From contig NZ_PDOB01000019.1 of assembly GCF_002760665.1 (NCBI RefSeq), positions 1-64,000 on the forward strand: a stretch of DNA of 64,000 bases. The letters are read 5' to 3'. Below, piece after piece: positions 34,808-43,818 of the stretch. The notes beneath the pieces were generated by a model. That model ran no database searches. It had not been told where the DNA came from and saw only the letters and a list, made by a program, of their open reading frames with translations. The stretch is from Massilia psychrophila. GTDB lineage: Bacteria; Pseudomonadota; Gammaproteobacteria; Burkholderiales; Burkholderiaceae_D. The position numbers and the translations under genes are program-made. Every line of letters starts with the position of its first letter. Position 1 is the stretch's first letter.

Positions 34808-35437
34808 TTAGAAGAAGCTTTCAGGGATCACCAGCACATCGCCCGGCCGCATGTTGACGTTAGCCGAAATGTCGCCTTGCTTGATCAGGTCATCAAGCCG
34901 CACCGGCATTTTCTGCATCTTGCCATCGACCTTGCGCAAGATGCTCGCCCTGTTACCAGAGGCGAACTCGGTGACACCGCCGACGGCAATCAGCACGTCC
35001 ATCAGCGACATGTCACTGCGATACGACAGCGCTTGCGGCTTGGCGGCTTGGCCGATGACCCGGATCTGCTCATCATAAGTGCCGACAAAGCCGGTAACGA
35101 TCACCGTGACCACTGGTTGCTGGATAAACTTGGCCAAGGCTTTTTCAATATCGCGCGCCAATTGGGTCGAGGTCTTGCCGCTGGCCGGCAAGTCTTCCAC
35201 CAGCGGCGTGGTGATTTTTCCATCCGGACGCACCGGTACCGACATCGATACCTCGGGATTGCGCCACACAATGATGTTGACGTTATCGCCGGGGCCGATC
35301 AGGTAGTCAGGAGTCGCCACTTTCGGCAGCTCGACAGGTGTGGTGCGGGTGCTGGCGCAACCGCCGAGCGTCAGCGCCGACAGCGCCACGGCGGCCAAAG
35401 CCAGCCATTTGATCGATTTCACTTGCAGTATGTTCAC
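34808..35437 (-). CDS. Wza-like polysaccharide export lipoprotein of the XrtA system
   Basis: Encodes 209 aa from a GTG with AGGGAA upstream. The N-terminus VNILQVKSIKWLALAAVALS leads to lipobox LGGC. The polysaccharide export (Poly_export) domain follows (YLIGPGDNVNIIVWRNPEVS, RPDGKITTPLVEDLPASGKT), then one SLBB-type domain (IRVIGQAAKPQALSYRSDMS) and the ending NVNMRPGDVLVIPESFF. It is shorter than E. coli Wza, as usual for XrtA-type exporters. It should form the outer-membrane exit for the polysaccharide made by the divergent operon at 36744 onward. Confidence 0.88.
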   Translation of the reverse strand: MNILQVKSIKWLALAAVALSALTLGGCASTRTTPVELPKVATPDYLIGPGDNVNIIVWRNPEVSMSVPVRPDGKITTPLVEDLPASGKTSTQLARDIEKALAKFIQQPVVTVIVTGFVGTYDEQIRVIGQAAKPQALSYRSDMSLMDVLIAVGGVTEFASGNRASILRKVDGKMQKMPVRLDDLIKQGDISANVNMRPGDVLVIPESFF

Positions 35438-35608
35438 GTCGCGTTCCCTTGAATATGGTGGCGGCTGCAAAAGCGCCCGGCCATTCGATTTGTGTGCACG
35501 CAAGCACCACCTACGGCACAGAAGAATTGTTATTTAAGTATTTTTTGCCGTTGGTATTTTATACCATCGTGGTCCGGAATTATGCCCAGGCGCATCAGAA
35601 ATATTTTC

Positions 35609-36388
35609 TCACGGCGATTTTTGTTGCAATAACTCGCTTACGTAGCGCACCGGGATGGCATAGGCGATGCCGCTTGGATTGGTGATGGCATTTTCCTTCA
35701 GGCCCCTGACGAGCGTCTGGTTGATCACCGCCAGTACCGCGCCGGTCGCGGGATCGTAGACCGGGCTGCCGCTGTTGCCAGGGTAGGCCGTGCCGTCGAG
35801 CTGGAAAATCGCAAAAGGCGTGCGCTGCAGTTGGGCGATGGCGCGCACGTCGAGCTTGCGCGAATTAATCGATGGCATGACGATCGGTGTAATCGCCGCC
35901 AGCAAGGCGCGGTGCGTGGCGGGATGCAAACCAAGGACCATGCCAAGGGGAAACCCGGTAAACGCCAGTTCCTGGCCCTCGGCGGCACTACCCGAGTTGC
36001 CCAGTTTCATGGCCGGCAAAGGTGCGCCGCTGATGCGCAAGTGTGCCAGGTCGTGGGTCTGGTCGAGCGCGATGAGCACCGCGGGACGAAATTCGATATC
36101 GGCGCCGCGTGCGATCACCACGCCCAGGGTTTCGCGCTTTTCCGTGTCCAACTGTTGCGGCACCACATGCGCATTGGTAATGACGCTCAGGCCGTCGCCG
36201 ACGACAAATCCGGTGCCGTTAAAGACGGTTGCAGGACTGCGCGTGGCCAAGGTAGTGCCGACACCGACGACAGATTGCTTGACGGCCGCGACGATGCGAA
36301 CCAGTTCGCCGGCCTGAAGCGGGATCGAAAACAGGCATGCGGCCGATAGGGCCAGCGCGCGCGCGGCGCGCGATTGGAAGATGTGCAT
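35609..36388 (-). CDS. Trypsin-like serine protease (S1 family), exported
   Basis: Encodes 259 aa. The signal peptide MHIFQSRAARALALSAACLF is cut near LQA-GE. The catalytic triad is visible: His in VITNAHVVPQ, Asp in LDQTHDLAHLRI and Ser in YPGNSGSPVYDPATGAVLAV. There is no PDZ domain, unlike DegP. It lies between the wza-like gene and the start of the XrtA operon. A role in processing exported surface proteins is possible from context but not shown. Confidence 0.85.
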   Translation of the reverse strand: MHIFQSRAARALALSAACLFSIPLQAGELVRIVAAVKQSVVGVGTTLATRSPATVFNGTGFVVGDGLSVITNAHVVPQQLDTEKRETLGVVIARGADIEFRPAVLIALDQTHDLAHLRISGAPLPAMKLGNSGSAAEGQELAFTGFPLGMVLGLHPATHRALLAAITPIVMPSINSRKLDVRAIAQLQRTPFAIFQLDGTAYPGNSGSPVYDPATGAVLAVINQTLVRGLKENAITNPSGIAYAIPVRYVSELLQQKSP

Positions 36389-36743
36389 GATCTCGCGTGA
36401 TAAAAAATAAGAATGTAAAAAACAATGGATTACCACGATTTCGGCTGGATATATTACTTTTATTGCAATGCTAATTGCTATTTATCCGAGCCAAAAATGC
36501 AATCAGCGCCATCGACGGCAAGCTCAGCCGATACCTCCAAACAGCGTAATTCCTTGACTTTGAGTAATAATATGCGCTTTTTACAACGCCACCTGTTGCT
36601 TTAAGTGGATTTTCTTGCATGACGTACCCGCATTTTCCATTACGCAATTGCAATTGCTCCAAGTACAAGCGATGATATGCTAAATTTCCTTTGCGCATCG
36701 GCGCCCCCAACCCTGGTCGTACCATTATGGCGAGATTGACGAG
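36389..36743. promoter_or_regulatory. Divergent intergenic region upstream of the XrtA operon
   Basis: This 355-base AT-rich spacer separates the protease gene (leftward) from the long XrtA operon (rightward). It should carry the main EPS promoter. TTGACT at about 36555 resembles a -35 box but lacks a convincing -10 at the right distance. TGGATTTTCTTGC near 36607-36619 recalls a sigma-54 site but has N8 rather than N10 spacing. I see no gene here. Confidence 0.4.
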
Positions 36744-38282
36744 ATGGCAGAACTGACAGCCGTAATTTTGACTTTTCTTAAAGCAATAGGAAAATACCGC
36801 TGGTACGCGGTGGTGATTTCCTGGGTCGTTGCGCTCATCGGCTGGGCGGTCGTCTACAAGCTGCCCAACGATTACCAGGCTTCGGCCCGGGTATACGTCG
36901 ACACCCAGAGCATTTTGAAGCCGCTGATGGCCGGCATGACCACGCTGCCGAACCTGGACCAGCAAGTGATCTTCATGCGCCGCACGCTGATCAGCCGTCC
37001 CAACGTCGAGCGCGTCATGCGCATGGCCGACCTTGACGTCAAGACCAGTTCGGCCAACGACCATGAAAAACTGGTTAATGAGCTGATGGCGCAAATCAAG
37101 ATCCTCGGCACCGAGCGTGACGACATCTACACCATCACATACAACAACCCCAATCCGAAGCTTGGCAAGGAAGTGGTGCAGTCGCTGCTGACAATTTTCG
37201 TCGAAGGCAGTTTCGGCGGCAAGAAGCAGGATTCTGAAAAAGCTGTCCAGTTCATCGACGACCAGATCAAGTCGTACGAAGAGAAGCTGGCCAGCGCCGA
37301 AAGCGCCATGAAGGATTTCAAGATCCGCAACATGGGCCTGCTGCCGCGCCAGGGCGATTACAGCGGCAAGATGGCCGACGTCTCCGATGCGCTCAGCCAG
37401 GCCAAACTGGAACTGCTCGAAGCTGAACAGGCGCGCAACGCCATCAAGCGCCAGATCGCCGGCGACGACCCGGTGCCGGCGGTAGGTGCCGAAGCGGTTG
37501 AGCAGTCCGACCCCAATCCCGAACTCGACGGCCGCATCGACGCCCTCAACAAACAACTCGACACGATGCGCCTGCAGTACACCGAGGCGCATCCCGATAT
37601 TCTTGCCGCCAAGCGTCTGCTCGGCCAGCTCCAGGAACGCAAGAAGGAAGAGGCGAAGAAAAAGAAGCGCAGCGCCGACCCGGGCGCCAATTACAGCCCG
37701 ATGTTGCAGCAGATGAACGTGGCGCTATCGGTAGCCGAGGCGCGCGTCGCGTCGCTGCGCGCGCGCGTCGATGAATACAATGCGCGCAACGCTGCCATGC
37801 GCAGCCAGAGCAACGCGGCGCCGGAAGTCGAAGCGCAACTGGCGCAGCTGAACCGCGATTACGCGGTCAACCGCGACAACTATCAGAAACTGGTGGAGCG
37901 GCGCGAGTCGGCCAAGCTGTCGGGCGACCTTAGTTCGGCCACCGACATGCTGACCTTCCGCGTCATCGATCCGCCGACAGTGCCGCTGGCGCCGGCCGGG
38001 CCGAACCGGCCGCGCCTGTTCTCGCTGGTGTTCGTCGGCGCGCTGGTGGCCGGGCTGGCTATGGCGCTCTTGATGAGCCAGGTACGACCGACTTTCCTCA
38101 GCCAGGGGTCGCTGCGCGAAGTGACCGGGGTACCGATCCTCGGCAGCATCGGCATGAACTGGACCAATGAGCATAAAGTAAAGCGCAGGCGGCGCCTGTA
38201 CGCCATGGCGGCATCCGTACTGGCGCTGTTTAGCGCCTACGGCAGCGTGATGGCCTTAATTCTGATCCGTCCTTCGCTGTAA
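36744..38282 (+). CDS. XrtA-system polysaccharide chain length determinant (Wzz-like)
   Basis: Encodes 512 aa. An N-terminal membrane segment (YAVVISWVVALIGWAVVYKL) precedes the Wzz domain. A long coiled-coil periplasmic region follows (about 170-400, for example EEKLASAESAMKDFKIRNMG), then the C-terminal segment LFSLVFVGALVAGLAMALLM and a cytoplasmic tail (REVTGVPILGSI). This is a PCP-2a-like co-polymerase without its kinase, which is encoded next. It regulates polymer length and links synthesis to export. It is the first gene of the operon; only a weak ribosome binding site is seen. Confidence 0.9.
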   Translation: MAELTAVILTFLKAIGKYRWYAVVISWVVALIGWAVVYKLPNDYQASARVYVDTQSILKPLMAGMTTLPNLDQQVIFMRRTLISRPNVERVMRMADLDVKTSSANDHEKLVNELMAQIKILGTERDDIYTITYNNPNPKLGKEVVQSLLTIFVEGSFGGKKQDSEKAVQFIDDQIKSYEEKLASAESAMKDFKIRNMGLLPRQGDYSGKMADVSDALSQAKLELLEAEQARNAIKRQIAGDDPVPAVGAEAVEQSDPNPELDGRIDALNKQLDTMRLQYTEAHPDILAAKRLLGQLQERKKEEAKKKKRSADPGANYSPMLQQMNVALSVAEARVASLRARVDEYNARNAAMRSQSNAAPEVEAQLAQLNRDYAVNRDNYQKLVERRESAKLSGDLSSATDMLTFRVIDPPTVPLAPAGPNRPRLFSLVFVGALVAGLAMALLMSQVRPTFLSQGSLREVTGVPILGSIGMNWTNEHKVKRRRRLYAMAASVLALFSAYGSVMALILIRPSL

Positions 38283-38306
38283 CGTGGCGATCACCAGGAG
38301 CCCAAC

Positions 38307-39239
38307 GTGAGCATCATTGAAAAAGCCGCAAATCGCATCGACAACAACAGGGAACCGGTCCGGGTTACGCCCGTTACGCCCGCTAGGCCCGATGCGCCGG
38401 CAATCCCGGCCGCCCAACCGCTGATCGAAGCGGCAATGGCCGCGCGCGTGCAGGCGGCAGTGCCGCGCCCGTCCGCTGCGCCTGCCGCGCCGGCCAGGCC
38501 GCGCAAGCGAAGCACCAAACGCGTCGAACTCGACCTGAACCGGATGCGCGACATGGGCATGGTCACCGCCGCCGGCGGGCGCACCTTGCTGGTGGAAGAT
38601 TTCCGCATCATCAAACGGCCGCTGATCAAGCGCGCCTTTGCCGAGCCGATCGACGGCGATCCGCCCGGCAACCTGATCATGATCACCAGTTCGCTGCCGG
38701 GCGAAGGCAAGACCTATTGCGCCATCAACCTGGCAATGAGCATCGCGATGGAACTGGACCACACCGTGCTGCTGATCGACGCCGACGTCGCCCGCCCATC
38801 GGTGCTGCGCACGCTCGGCTTGCCAGCCCAGCCCGGCCTGATGGACATCTTGCTCGACGACAAGCTCGACCTGGCCGACGTCATGCTGCGCACCAACGTC
38901 GACACGCTCAGCATCCTGCCGGCCGGCACCAGCACGCCGCGCGCCACCGAGCTGCTGGCGAGCCAGTCGATGAGCACGTTTTTGTACGAGATCGCCCACC
39001 GCTATCCGGACCGCATCGTCATCTTCGATTCGCCGCCGCTGCTGTTGACTTCCGAAGCGCACGTGCTGGCCACCCATATGGGCCAGATCGTGCTGGTGGT
39101 CGAGTCCGAAACCACCACCCAGCACGCAGTGAAGGAATCGCTACGCCAACTCGAAGGCTGCAGCAACGTCAACCTCATCTACAACAAGACACGTGAATTC
39201 CCCGGTATCGAAGAAACCTATGACTACCACTATGGCTAA
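38307..39239 (+). CDS. XrtA-associated tyrosine autokinase
   Basis: Encodes 310 aa starting with GTG after AGGAG. The first 75 residues are Pro/Ala-rich and disordered. The BY-kinase domain has Walker A SSLPGEGKTYCAINLA (about 128-143), Walker A' TVLLIDADVARPS and Walker B RIVIFDSPPLLL. The C-terminus ETYDYHYG is a small Tyr cluster suited to autophosphorylation. It acts with the preceding Wzz-like membrane protein. The kinase end overlaps the start of the next gene. Confidence 0.92.
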   Translation: MSIIEKAANRIDNNREPVRVTPVTPARPDAPAIPAAQPLIEAAMAARVQAAVPRPSAAPAAPARPRKRSTKRVELDLNRMRDMGMVTAAGGRTLLVEDFRIIKRPLIKRAFAEPIDGDPPGNLIMITSSLPGEGKTYCAINLAMSIAMELDHTVLLIDADVARPSVLRTLGLPAQPGLMDILLDDKLDLADVMLRTNVDTLSILPAGTSTPRATELLASQSMSTFLYEIAHRYPDRIVIFDSPPLLLTSEAHVLATHMGQIVLVVESETTTQHAVKESLRQLEGCSNVNLIYNKTREFPGIEETYDYHYG

Positions 39240-40791
39240 GCGCTGGCGCACATCCAGGCCGGCAGCGCTGCCGCTGGCCGCGCCGGTCGCCGTGCTGGCC
39301 CTGTTGATGTCGCCGCAATGCCGCGCCGACTGGAGCATCACGCCCTCGGTCGACCTGCGCGGAACCTATTCCGACAACGTCAAGCTCGAAGCGGACCAGC
39401 TGGCCCGCGGCCAGTTCATCACCGACCTGGCGCCATCGCTGTCGATCGCCAACCACGGTCCGCGCCTGAAACTGACTGCCGCCTTCACCACTCACCTGTA
39501 CGCCTATTCGAACCAGCGGCTTGACGGCACCAACAGCTCGCAACGCCAGCTCGCTGCCAACGCCCGTGCCAGGCTGGTCGAAGACCTGCTGTTTTTCGAC
39601 GCCACCGCCGCGATCGCCCAGCAAGCCATTTCGGCCTTCGGCCCGCAGGTCGCCAATAACGGCTATGCCGGCACCAACCGCGCCGAAGTGAGCACCTGGC
39701 GCCTCAGTCCCTATCTCGCGCACCGCTTCGGTTCGACCGCGACGGCCGAGCTGCGCTACGCGCGCGATTCGGTCAAGTCGGGCAACGCCGGGCTCGGCGA
39801 CAGCATCGGCAACACCGTGTCGACGTCGATTTCCAGCGGCGCCGCTTTCCGCACCATCGGCTGGGGCCTGCAGGCAAGCCACCAAAATCTCGACAGCACG
39901 CGCGGCGGCAAGTCGACCGCGGACGCCGCTTCCGCCCGGCTCAGCTGGCGTGTTTCCGAATCGCTACGCCTGAACGCCAACGGCGGCTACGACAAGTACG
40001 ACTATAAGGCGCTGGAGGGCGCCACCGCCGGCCCCAGTTATTCGATTGGCTTGGCGTGGGCGCCGTCGTTGCGCACCCAGGTCCAGGCCAGCGCGGGCAA
40101 GCGTTATTTTGGCGACAGCTACGCGTTCGAGGCCACCCACCGCAGCCGCCATTCGGTCTGGAGCATCAATTACAACGACGCGGTGACCACCACCCGCGGC
40201 CAATTCCTGCAGCCGGTTGCGGTCGACACGGCGGCGTTGCTCAACGGCCTGTTCAGCGCCACCATCAGCGATCCGGTGGCCCGCCAGCAAGCGGTCGACG
40301 CCTACATCCGCAGCAACGCCCTGCCTGCGACGCAAATCCAAAACACCAACGCGTTCAGCAATCGTTATTTTCTGCAAAAACAGTTCCGCGCCTCGGCCGC
40401 CTTCAACACCGCCCGCACCGTCACCTTGTTCTCGCTGAACGCCACCAAACGCAACGCCTTGTCGATCCGGCAGGCCGCGATCGGCTTGCCGGGCAACAGC
40501 CGGTCCGAGCTGAACGACAACACCAAACAGGCCAGCGCCGCAGTGTCGCTCAACTATAAGATGTCGCAGCGAAGCGGCGCCACCCTGATGGTAAGTAAAA
40601 CACGCACCGAATCGCTGACGACCGGCCAGAGGGACGACCAGCTTCTGCTAAACCTGGGCATGACGCGCCAGTTGCAGCAAAAGCTCAAGGGCGCGATCGA
40701 ACTGCGCCGCGCCCGAGGCAACGCGCTGACCCTTGGCGGGCGCACCTATCGCGAGAACGCCCTCACTGCGTCTCTTTCTTATCAGCTATAG
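39220..40791 (+). CDS. XrtA-associated outer-membrane beta-barrel protein
   Basis: Encodes about 523 aa, matching the TIGR03016 type of PEP-CTERM system outer-membrane protein. The signal peptide is cut near QCRA-DW. The protein then starts WSITPSVDLRGTYSDNVKLE and continues as repeated amphipathic beta strands ending TASLSYQL, with an aromatic-containing last strand as in beta-barrels. The exact start is uncertain (ATG at 39220 or 39232, both overlapping the kinase end); I prefer 39220 for a GAAG upstream. It probably helps move polysaccharide across the outer membrane. Confidence 0.88.
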   Translation: MTTTMAKRWRTSRPAALPLAAPVAVLALLMSPQCRADWSITPSVDLRGTYSDNVKLEADQLARGQFITDLAPSLSIANHGPRLKLTAAFTTHLYAYSNQRLDGTNSSQRQLAANARARLVEDLLFFDATAAIAQQAISAFGPQVANNGYAGTNRAEVSTWRLSPYLAHRFGSTATAELRYARDSVKSGNAGLGDSIGNTVSTSISSGAAFRTIGWGLQASHQNLDSTRGGKSTADAASARLSWRVSESLRLNANGGYDKYDYKALEGATAGPSYSIGLAWAPSLRTQVQASAGKRYFGDSYAFEATHRSRHSVWSINYNDAVTTTRGQFLQPVAVDTAALLNGLFSATISDPVARQQAVDAYIRSNALPATQIQNTNAFSNRYFLQKQFRASAAFNTARTVTLFSLNATKRNALSIRQAAIGLPGNSRSELNDNTKQASAAVSLNYKMSQRSGATLMVSKTRTESLTTGQRDDQLLLNLGMTRQLQQKLKGAIELRRARGNALTLGGRTYRENALTASLSYQL

Positions 40792-40806
40792 CGGAGTCGA
40801 GTAACG

Positions 40807-41820
40807 ATGTATGAAACCTATTACGGATTGAGCGCCAAGCCGTTCCGGCTGCGTCCCGATCCTCATTTTTTCTACGGCAGCAAGGGCCACAAGCGGGCCA
40901 TGGCTTACCTCGACTATGGCCTGTCGCAAGGCGAGGGCTTCATCGTCATCACCGGCGAAGTCGGGGCCGGCAAGACCACGCTGGTGCGCAACCTGCTCAA
41001 CAACCTGCCATCCGAGCAGATCATCGCCGCCCACATCGTCAATACCCACCTCGATTCGGACGACACCTTGCGCATGGTGTTGTCGGCGTTCGGCCTGGAG
41101 TATGAAAACGTCAGCAAGGCCGACCTCTTGACCCGGCTCGAGCGGTTCCTGCGCGCTTGCGACCAGGAAGGCCGGCGCGCCCTGCTGATCGTCGACGAGG
41201 CGCAGAACCTGACAGCGCGCACGCTCGAGGAACTGCGCATGCTGTCGAACTTCCAGACCGACGACCGGCCGCTGCTGCAAACTTTTTTGCTTGGCCAGCC
41301 GGAGTTTCGCACCACCTTGCACAGCGTCGGCATGCAGCAGTTGCGCCAGCGCGTCATCGCCAGCTACCACCTCGGCCCGATGGACGCGGCCGAAACCCAG
41401 GCCTACATCGAACACCGGCTGGCCACCGTCGGCTGGAACGGCGACCCGTCGTTTTCCCCTGGCGCGTACGGCGCCATTTTTGACTACACCGGCGGCATCC
41501 CGCGCAAGACCAACACCTTGTGCGACCGCCTGCTGCTGATGGGCTACCTGGAAGAGCTGCACGCCTTCACCGAAGTCGATGTCAATACCGTGATCCGCGA
41601 TATCGACGAAGAGTTCGAGCTGCCGCCAGGCGCCACGCCGACTGAACCGGCCGAGCCGATGCCGGCGGAACTGGCCGGCAGCAGCGGCCAGATAGACGAG
41701 CGCATGATGCGGCTGGAAAAATCGATCGTCTCGGTGCTGTCGATCCTGAAGAAAATCGTCGCCACGCCGCCAGCCGGGTCCGCCACTGCGCCGGTGCCGA
41801 CAAGCGAGACCCGCGAATGA
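40807..41820 (+). CDS. XrtA/PEP-CTERM-associated ExeA-like ATPase
   Basis: Encodes 337 aa. The N-terminus MYETYYGLSAKPFRLRPDPH is typical of ExeA-type AAA proteins. Walker A is ITGEVGAGKTTLVRNLL, Walker B is ALLIVDEAQNLTART, and an arginine-finger region follows (LRQRVIASYHLGPMDAAETQ). The C-terminal 60 residues are variable, with a short hydrophobic/coiled stretch near the end. ExeA-like ATPases use energy to assemble envelope complexes. It overlaps the next gene by four bases (ATGA). Confidence 0.9.
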   Translation: MYETYYGLSAKPFRLRPDPHFFYGSKGHKRAMAYLDYGLSQGEGFIVITGEVGAGKTTLVRNLLNNLPSEQIIAAHIVNTHLDSDDTLRMVLSAFGLEYENVSKADLLTRLERFLRACDQEGRRALLIVDEAQNLTARTLEELRMLSNFQTDDRPLLQTFLLGQPEFRTTLHSVGMQQLRQRVIASYHLGPMDAAETQAYIEHRLATVGWNGDPSFSPGAYGAIFDYTGGIPRKTNTLCDRLLLMGYLEELHAFTEVDVNTVIRDIDEEFELPPGATPTEPAEPMPAELAGSSGQIDERMMRLEKSIVSVLSILKKIVATPPAGSATAPVPTSETRE

Positions 41821-42701
41821 AGCTGGACGCCCCCGCCGAACGCCCGCGCGCCGCGCTTGGCCAGCTGATCCGCAATGCGATGACGATCGACGTCGAAGAT
41901 TATTTCCAGGTGTCGGCGTTCGCCCCCCATATCGACCGCGCCAGCTGGCCCGAGCGCGAATGCCGGGTCGAAGCGAACATCGAGCGCATCCTCGCCCTGC
42001 TCGCTACTGCCGGCGTGCACGCCACCTTCTTCACCCTCGGCTGGATCGCCGAACGCTATCCGGCAATGGTACGCCGCATCGTCGCCGGCGGTCATGAACT
42101 GGCCAGCCACGGCTACGCCCACCAGCGCGCCTCCGACCAGGATCTCGCCACCTTCACTGACGACATTGAGCGCGCCAAGGCACTGCTGGAGGACATCGGC
42201 GGCCAGGCCGTGCTCGGCTACCGCGCGCCCAGTTTTTCGATCGGCAGCGCCAACCTGTGGGCGCTCGACGCCCTGCTGGCGGCCGGCTACCGTTACAGCT
42301 CGAGCATCTACCCGATCAAGCACGACCACTACGGCATGCCCGACGCGCCGCGCTTCGCGTTCTACCCGAACGGCCCGGACGGCCTGCTCGAAGTGCCGGT
42401 CACCACCGTGCGCTTGATGGATCGTAATTTCCCGGCCGGCGGCGGCGGTTATTTCCGCCTGCTGCCGTACGCCGTGTCGCGCTGGATGATGCGACGGGTC
42501 AATGCCAGCGACCGCCAGAGCGCCGTTTTTTATTTCCATCCGTGGGAAATCGATCCCGGCCAGCCGCGCCCGGAAGGCGTCGACGCCAAGAGCCGGTTCC
42601 GCCACTACGTCAACCTCGCGCGCACGCAGCAGCGCATCGAGGCGCTCACGCGCGACTTCGCCTGGGACCGGATGGACCGTATTTTTTTAGGCAAGCAATG
42701 A
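41817..42701 (+). CDS. XrtA-system polysaccharide deacetylase (NodB homology)
   Basis: Encodes 294 aa, probably cytoplasmic since no signal peptide is seen. NodB motifs are present: MT1 MTIDVEDYFQ (metal Asp), MT2 GHELASHGYAHQ (His pair) and MT3 LGYRAPSFSIG (catalytic Arg). DUF3473-like C-terminal residues include VFYFHPWEIDPGQ. It removes N-acetyl groups from an amino sugar of the polymer or a precursor. Four-base overlaps on both sides show translational coupling with the ATPase and FemAB genes. Confidence 0.9.
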   Translation: MKLDAPAERPRAALGQLIRNAMTIDVEDYFQVSAFAPHIDRASWPERECRVEANIERILALLATAGVHATFFTLGWIAERYPAMVRRIVAGGHELASHGYAHQRASDQDLATFTDDIERAKALLEDIGGQAVLGYRAPSFSIGSANLWALDALLAAGYRYSSSIYPIKHDHYGMPDAPRFAFYPNGPDGLLEVPVTTVRLMDRNFPAGGGGYFRLLPYAVSRWMMRRVNASDRQSAVFYFHPWEIDPGQPRPEGVDAKSRFRHYVNLARTQQRIEALTRDFAWDRMDRIFLGKQ

Positions 42702-43813
42702 GTTCGATGATTGCAGAAGCGCTGGCGCGCCAGGCGGCACCGGCCAGCATCGATGTTGCGGCAAGCCCGCTGACTACGCTGTTGACCATTAAGCTGATGC
42801 AGCCGATCGACCGCGCCCGCTGGGACGCCTTCGTCGACGCCTGCCCCGATGCCACCTTCTTCCACCGCGCCGGCTGGCAGCGCGTGATCGAGCAGTCGTT
42901 CGGCCAGAAAACCTGGTTTTATTATGCCGAGCAAAACGGCCAGATCCAGGGCGTGCTGCCGCTGTCGGAAGTGAACAGCCGGCTGTTCGGCCATTCGCTC
43001 GGGGCGATGCATTTCTGCGTCTATGGCGGCGTTGCCGCCATCAGCGATGCGGCGCGCGCCCTGCTTGACGGCGCCGCCGACGCGCTGGCACGCGAACTGA
43101 AGGTCGGCCACCTCGAATACCGCAACATGGTCGCCGCTCACCCCGGCAACCCGGCCTGGCAGACCAAGAACTTGTACGTTACGTTCCGCAAAATCGTCTC
43201 GGGCGAAGACGAAGAGAACCTGAACGCGATCCCGCGCAAGCAGCGCGCGATGGTGCGCAAGGGCATCAAGCTGGGCCTGGTCGGCGAAATCGACGACAAC
43301 GTCGATCGCATGTTCGCAGCCTACGCCAGCAGCGTGCACCGGCTCGGCACGCCCGTGTTCCCGAAAAAGTATTTTGCTCTTCTCAAAGAAGAATTCGGCG
43401 ACGCCTGCGAAGTGCGGGTAATCACCCAAAATGGCGCGCTGGTCGCCGCCGTGCTCAGTTTTTACTGGCGCGACGAGGTGGTGCCATATTATGGCGGCGG
43501 CATGCCGCTGGCGCGCGACGTCGCCGGCAACGACTTCATGTACTGGAACCTGATGCAGGCGGCAGCGGCGCGCGGCGCCCGCCTGTTCGACTTCGGCCGC
43601 AGTAAACTCGGCACCGGCGCCTACGATTTCAAAAAAAACTGGGGGTTTACCGCCCAGCCGCTGCCGTACGAATACCGGCTGTACGAGTCGACTGAACTGC
43701 CCGACAACAACCCGCTCAATCCGAAATACCAGCTGTTCATCAAGCTGTGGAAAAAAATGCCGCTGGCGCTGGCCAACGTGCTCGGTCCGCACATCGTCAA
43801 AAATCTGGGCTGA
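42698..43813 (+). CDS. FemAB-family XrtA/PEP-CTERM-associated protein
   Basis: Encodes 371 aa starting at an ATG overlapping the deacetylase stop. It is a GNAT-fold FemAB-like protein: ATFFHRAGWQRVIEQSFG near the N-terminus, LEYRNMVAAHPGNPAW in the middle, and the acetyltransferase_6 core (VLSFYWRDEVVPYYGGGMPL, FDFGRSKLGTGAYDFKKNWG). FemAB proteins transfer amino acids from aminoacyl-tRNA to cell-wall or other acceptors. In this locus the substrate is unknown and may be a sugar amine freed by the deacetylase. Confidence 0.9.
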   Translation: MSSMIAEALARQAAPASIDVAASPLTTLLTIKLMQPIDRARWDAFVDACPDATFFHRAGWQRVIEQSFGQKTWFYYAEQNGQIQGVLPLSEVNSRLFGHSLGAMHFCVYGGVAAISDAARALLDGAADALARELKVGHLEYRNMVAAHPGNPAWQTKNLYVTFRKIVSGEDEENLNAIPRKQRAMVRKGIKLGLVGEIDDNVDRMFAAYASSVHRLGTPVFPKKYFALLKEEFGDACEVRVITQNGALVAAVLSFYWRDEVVPYYGGGMPLARDVAGNDFMYWNLMQAAAARGARLFDFGRSKLGTGAYDFKKNWGFTAQPLPYEYRLYESTELPDNNPLNPKYQLFIKLWKKMPLALANVLGPHIVKNLG

Positions 43814-43818
43814 GGCGC

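Noticed and set aside
36605-36625. TGGATTTTCTTGC upstream of the XrtA operon as an RpoN promoter
   Set aside because: Spacing between GG and GC is only 8 bases.
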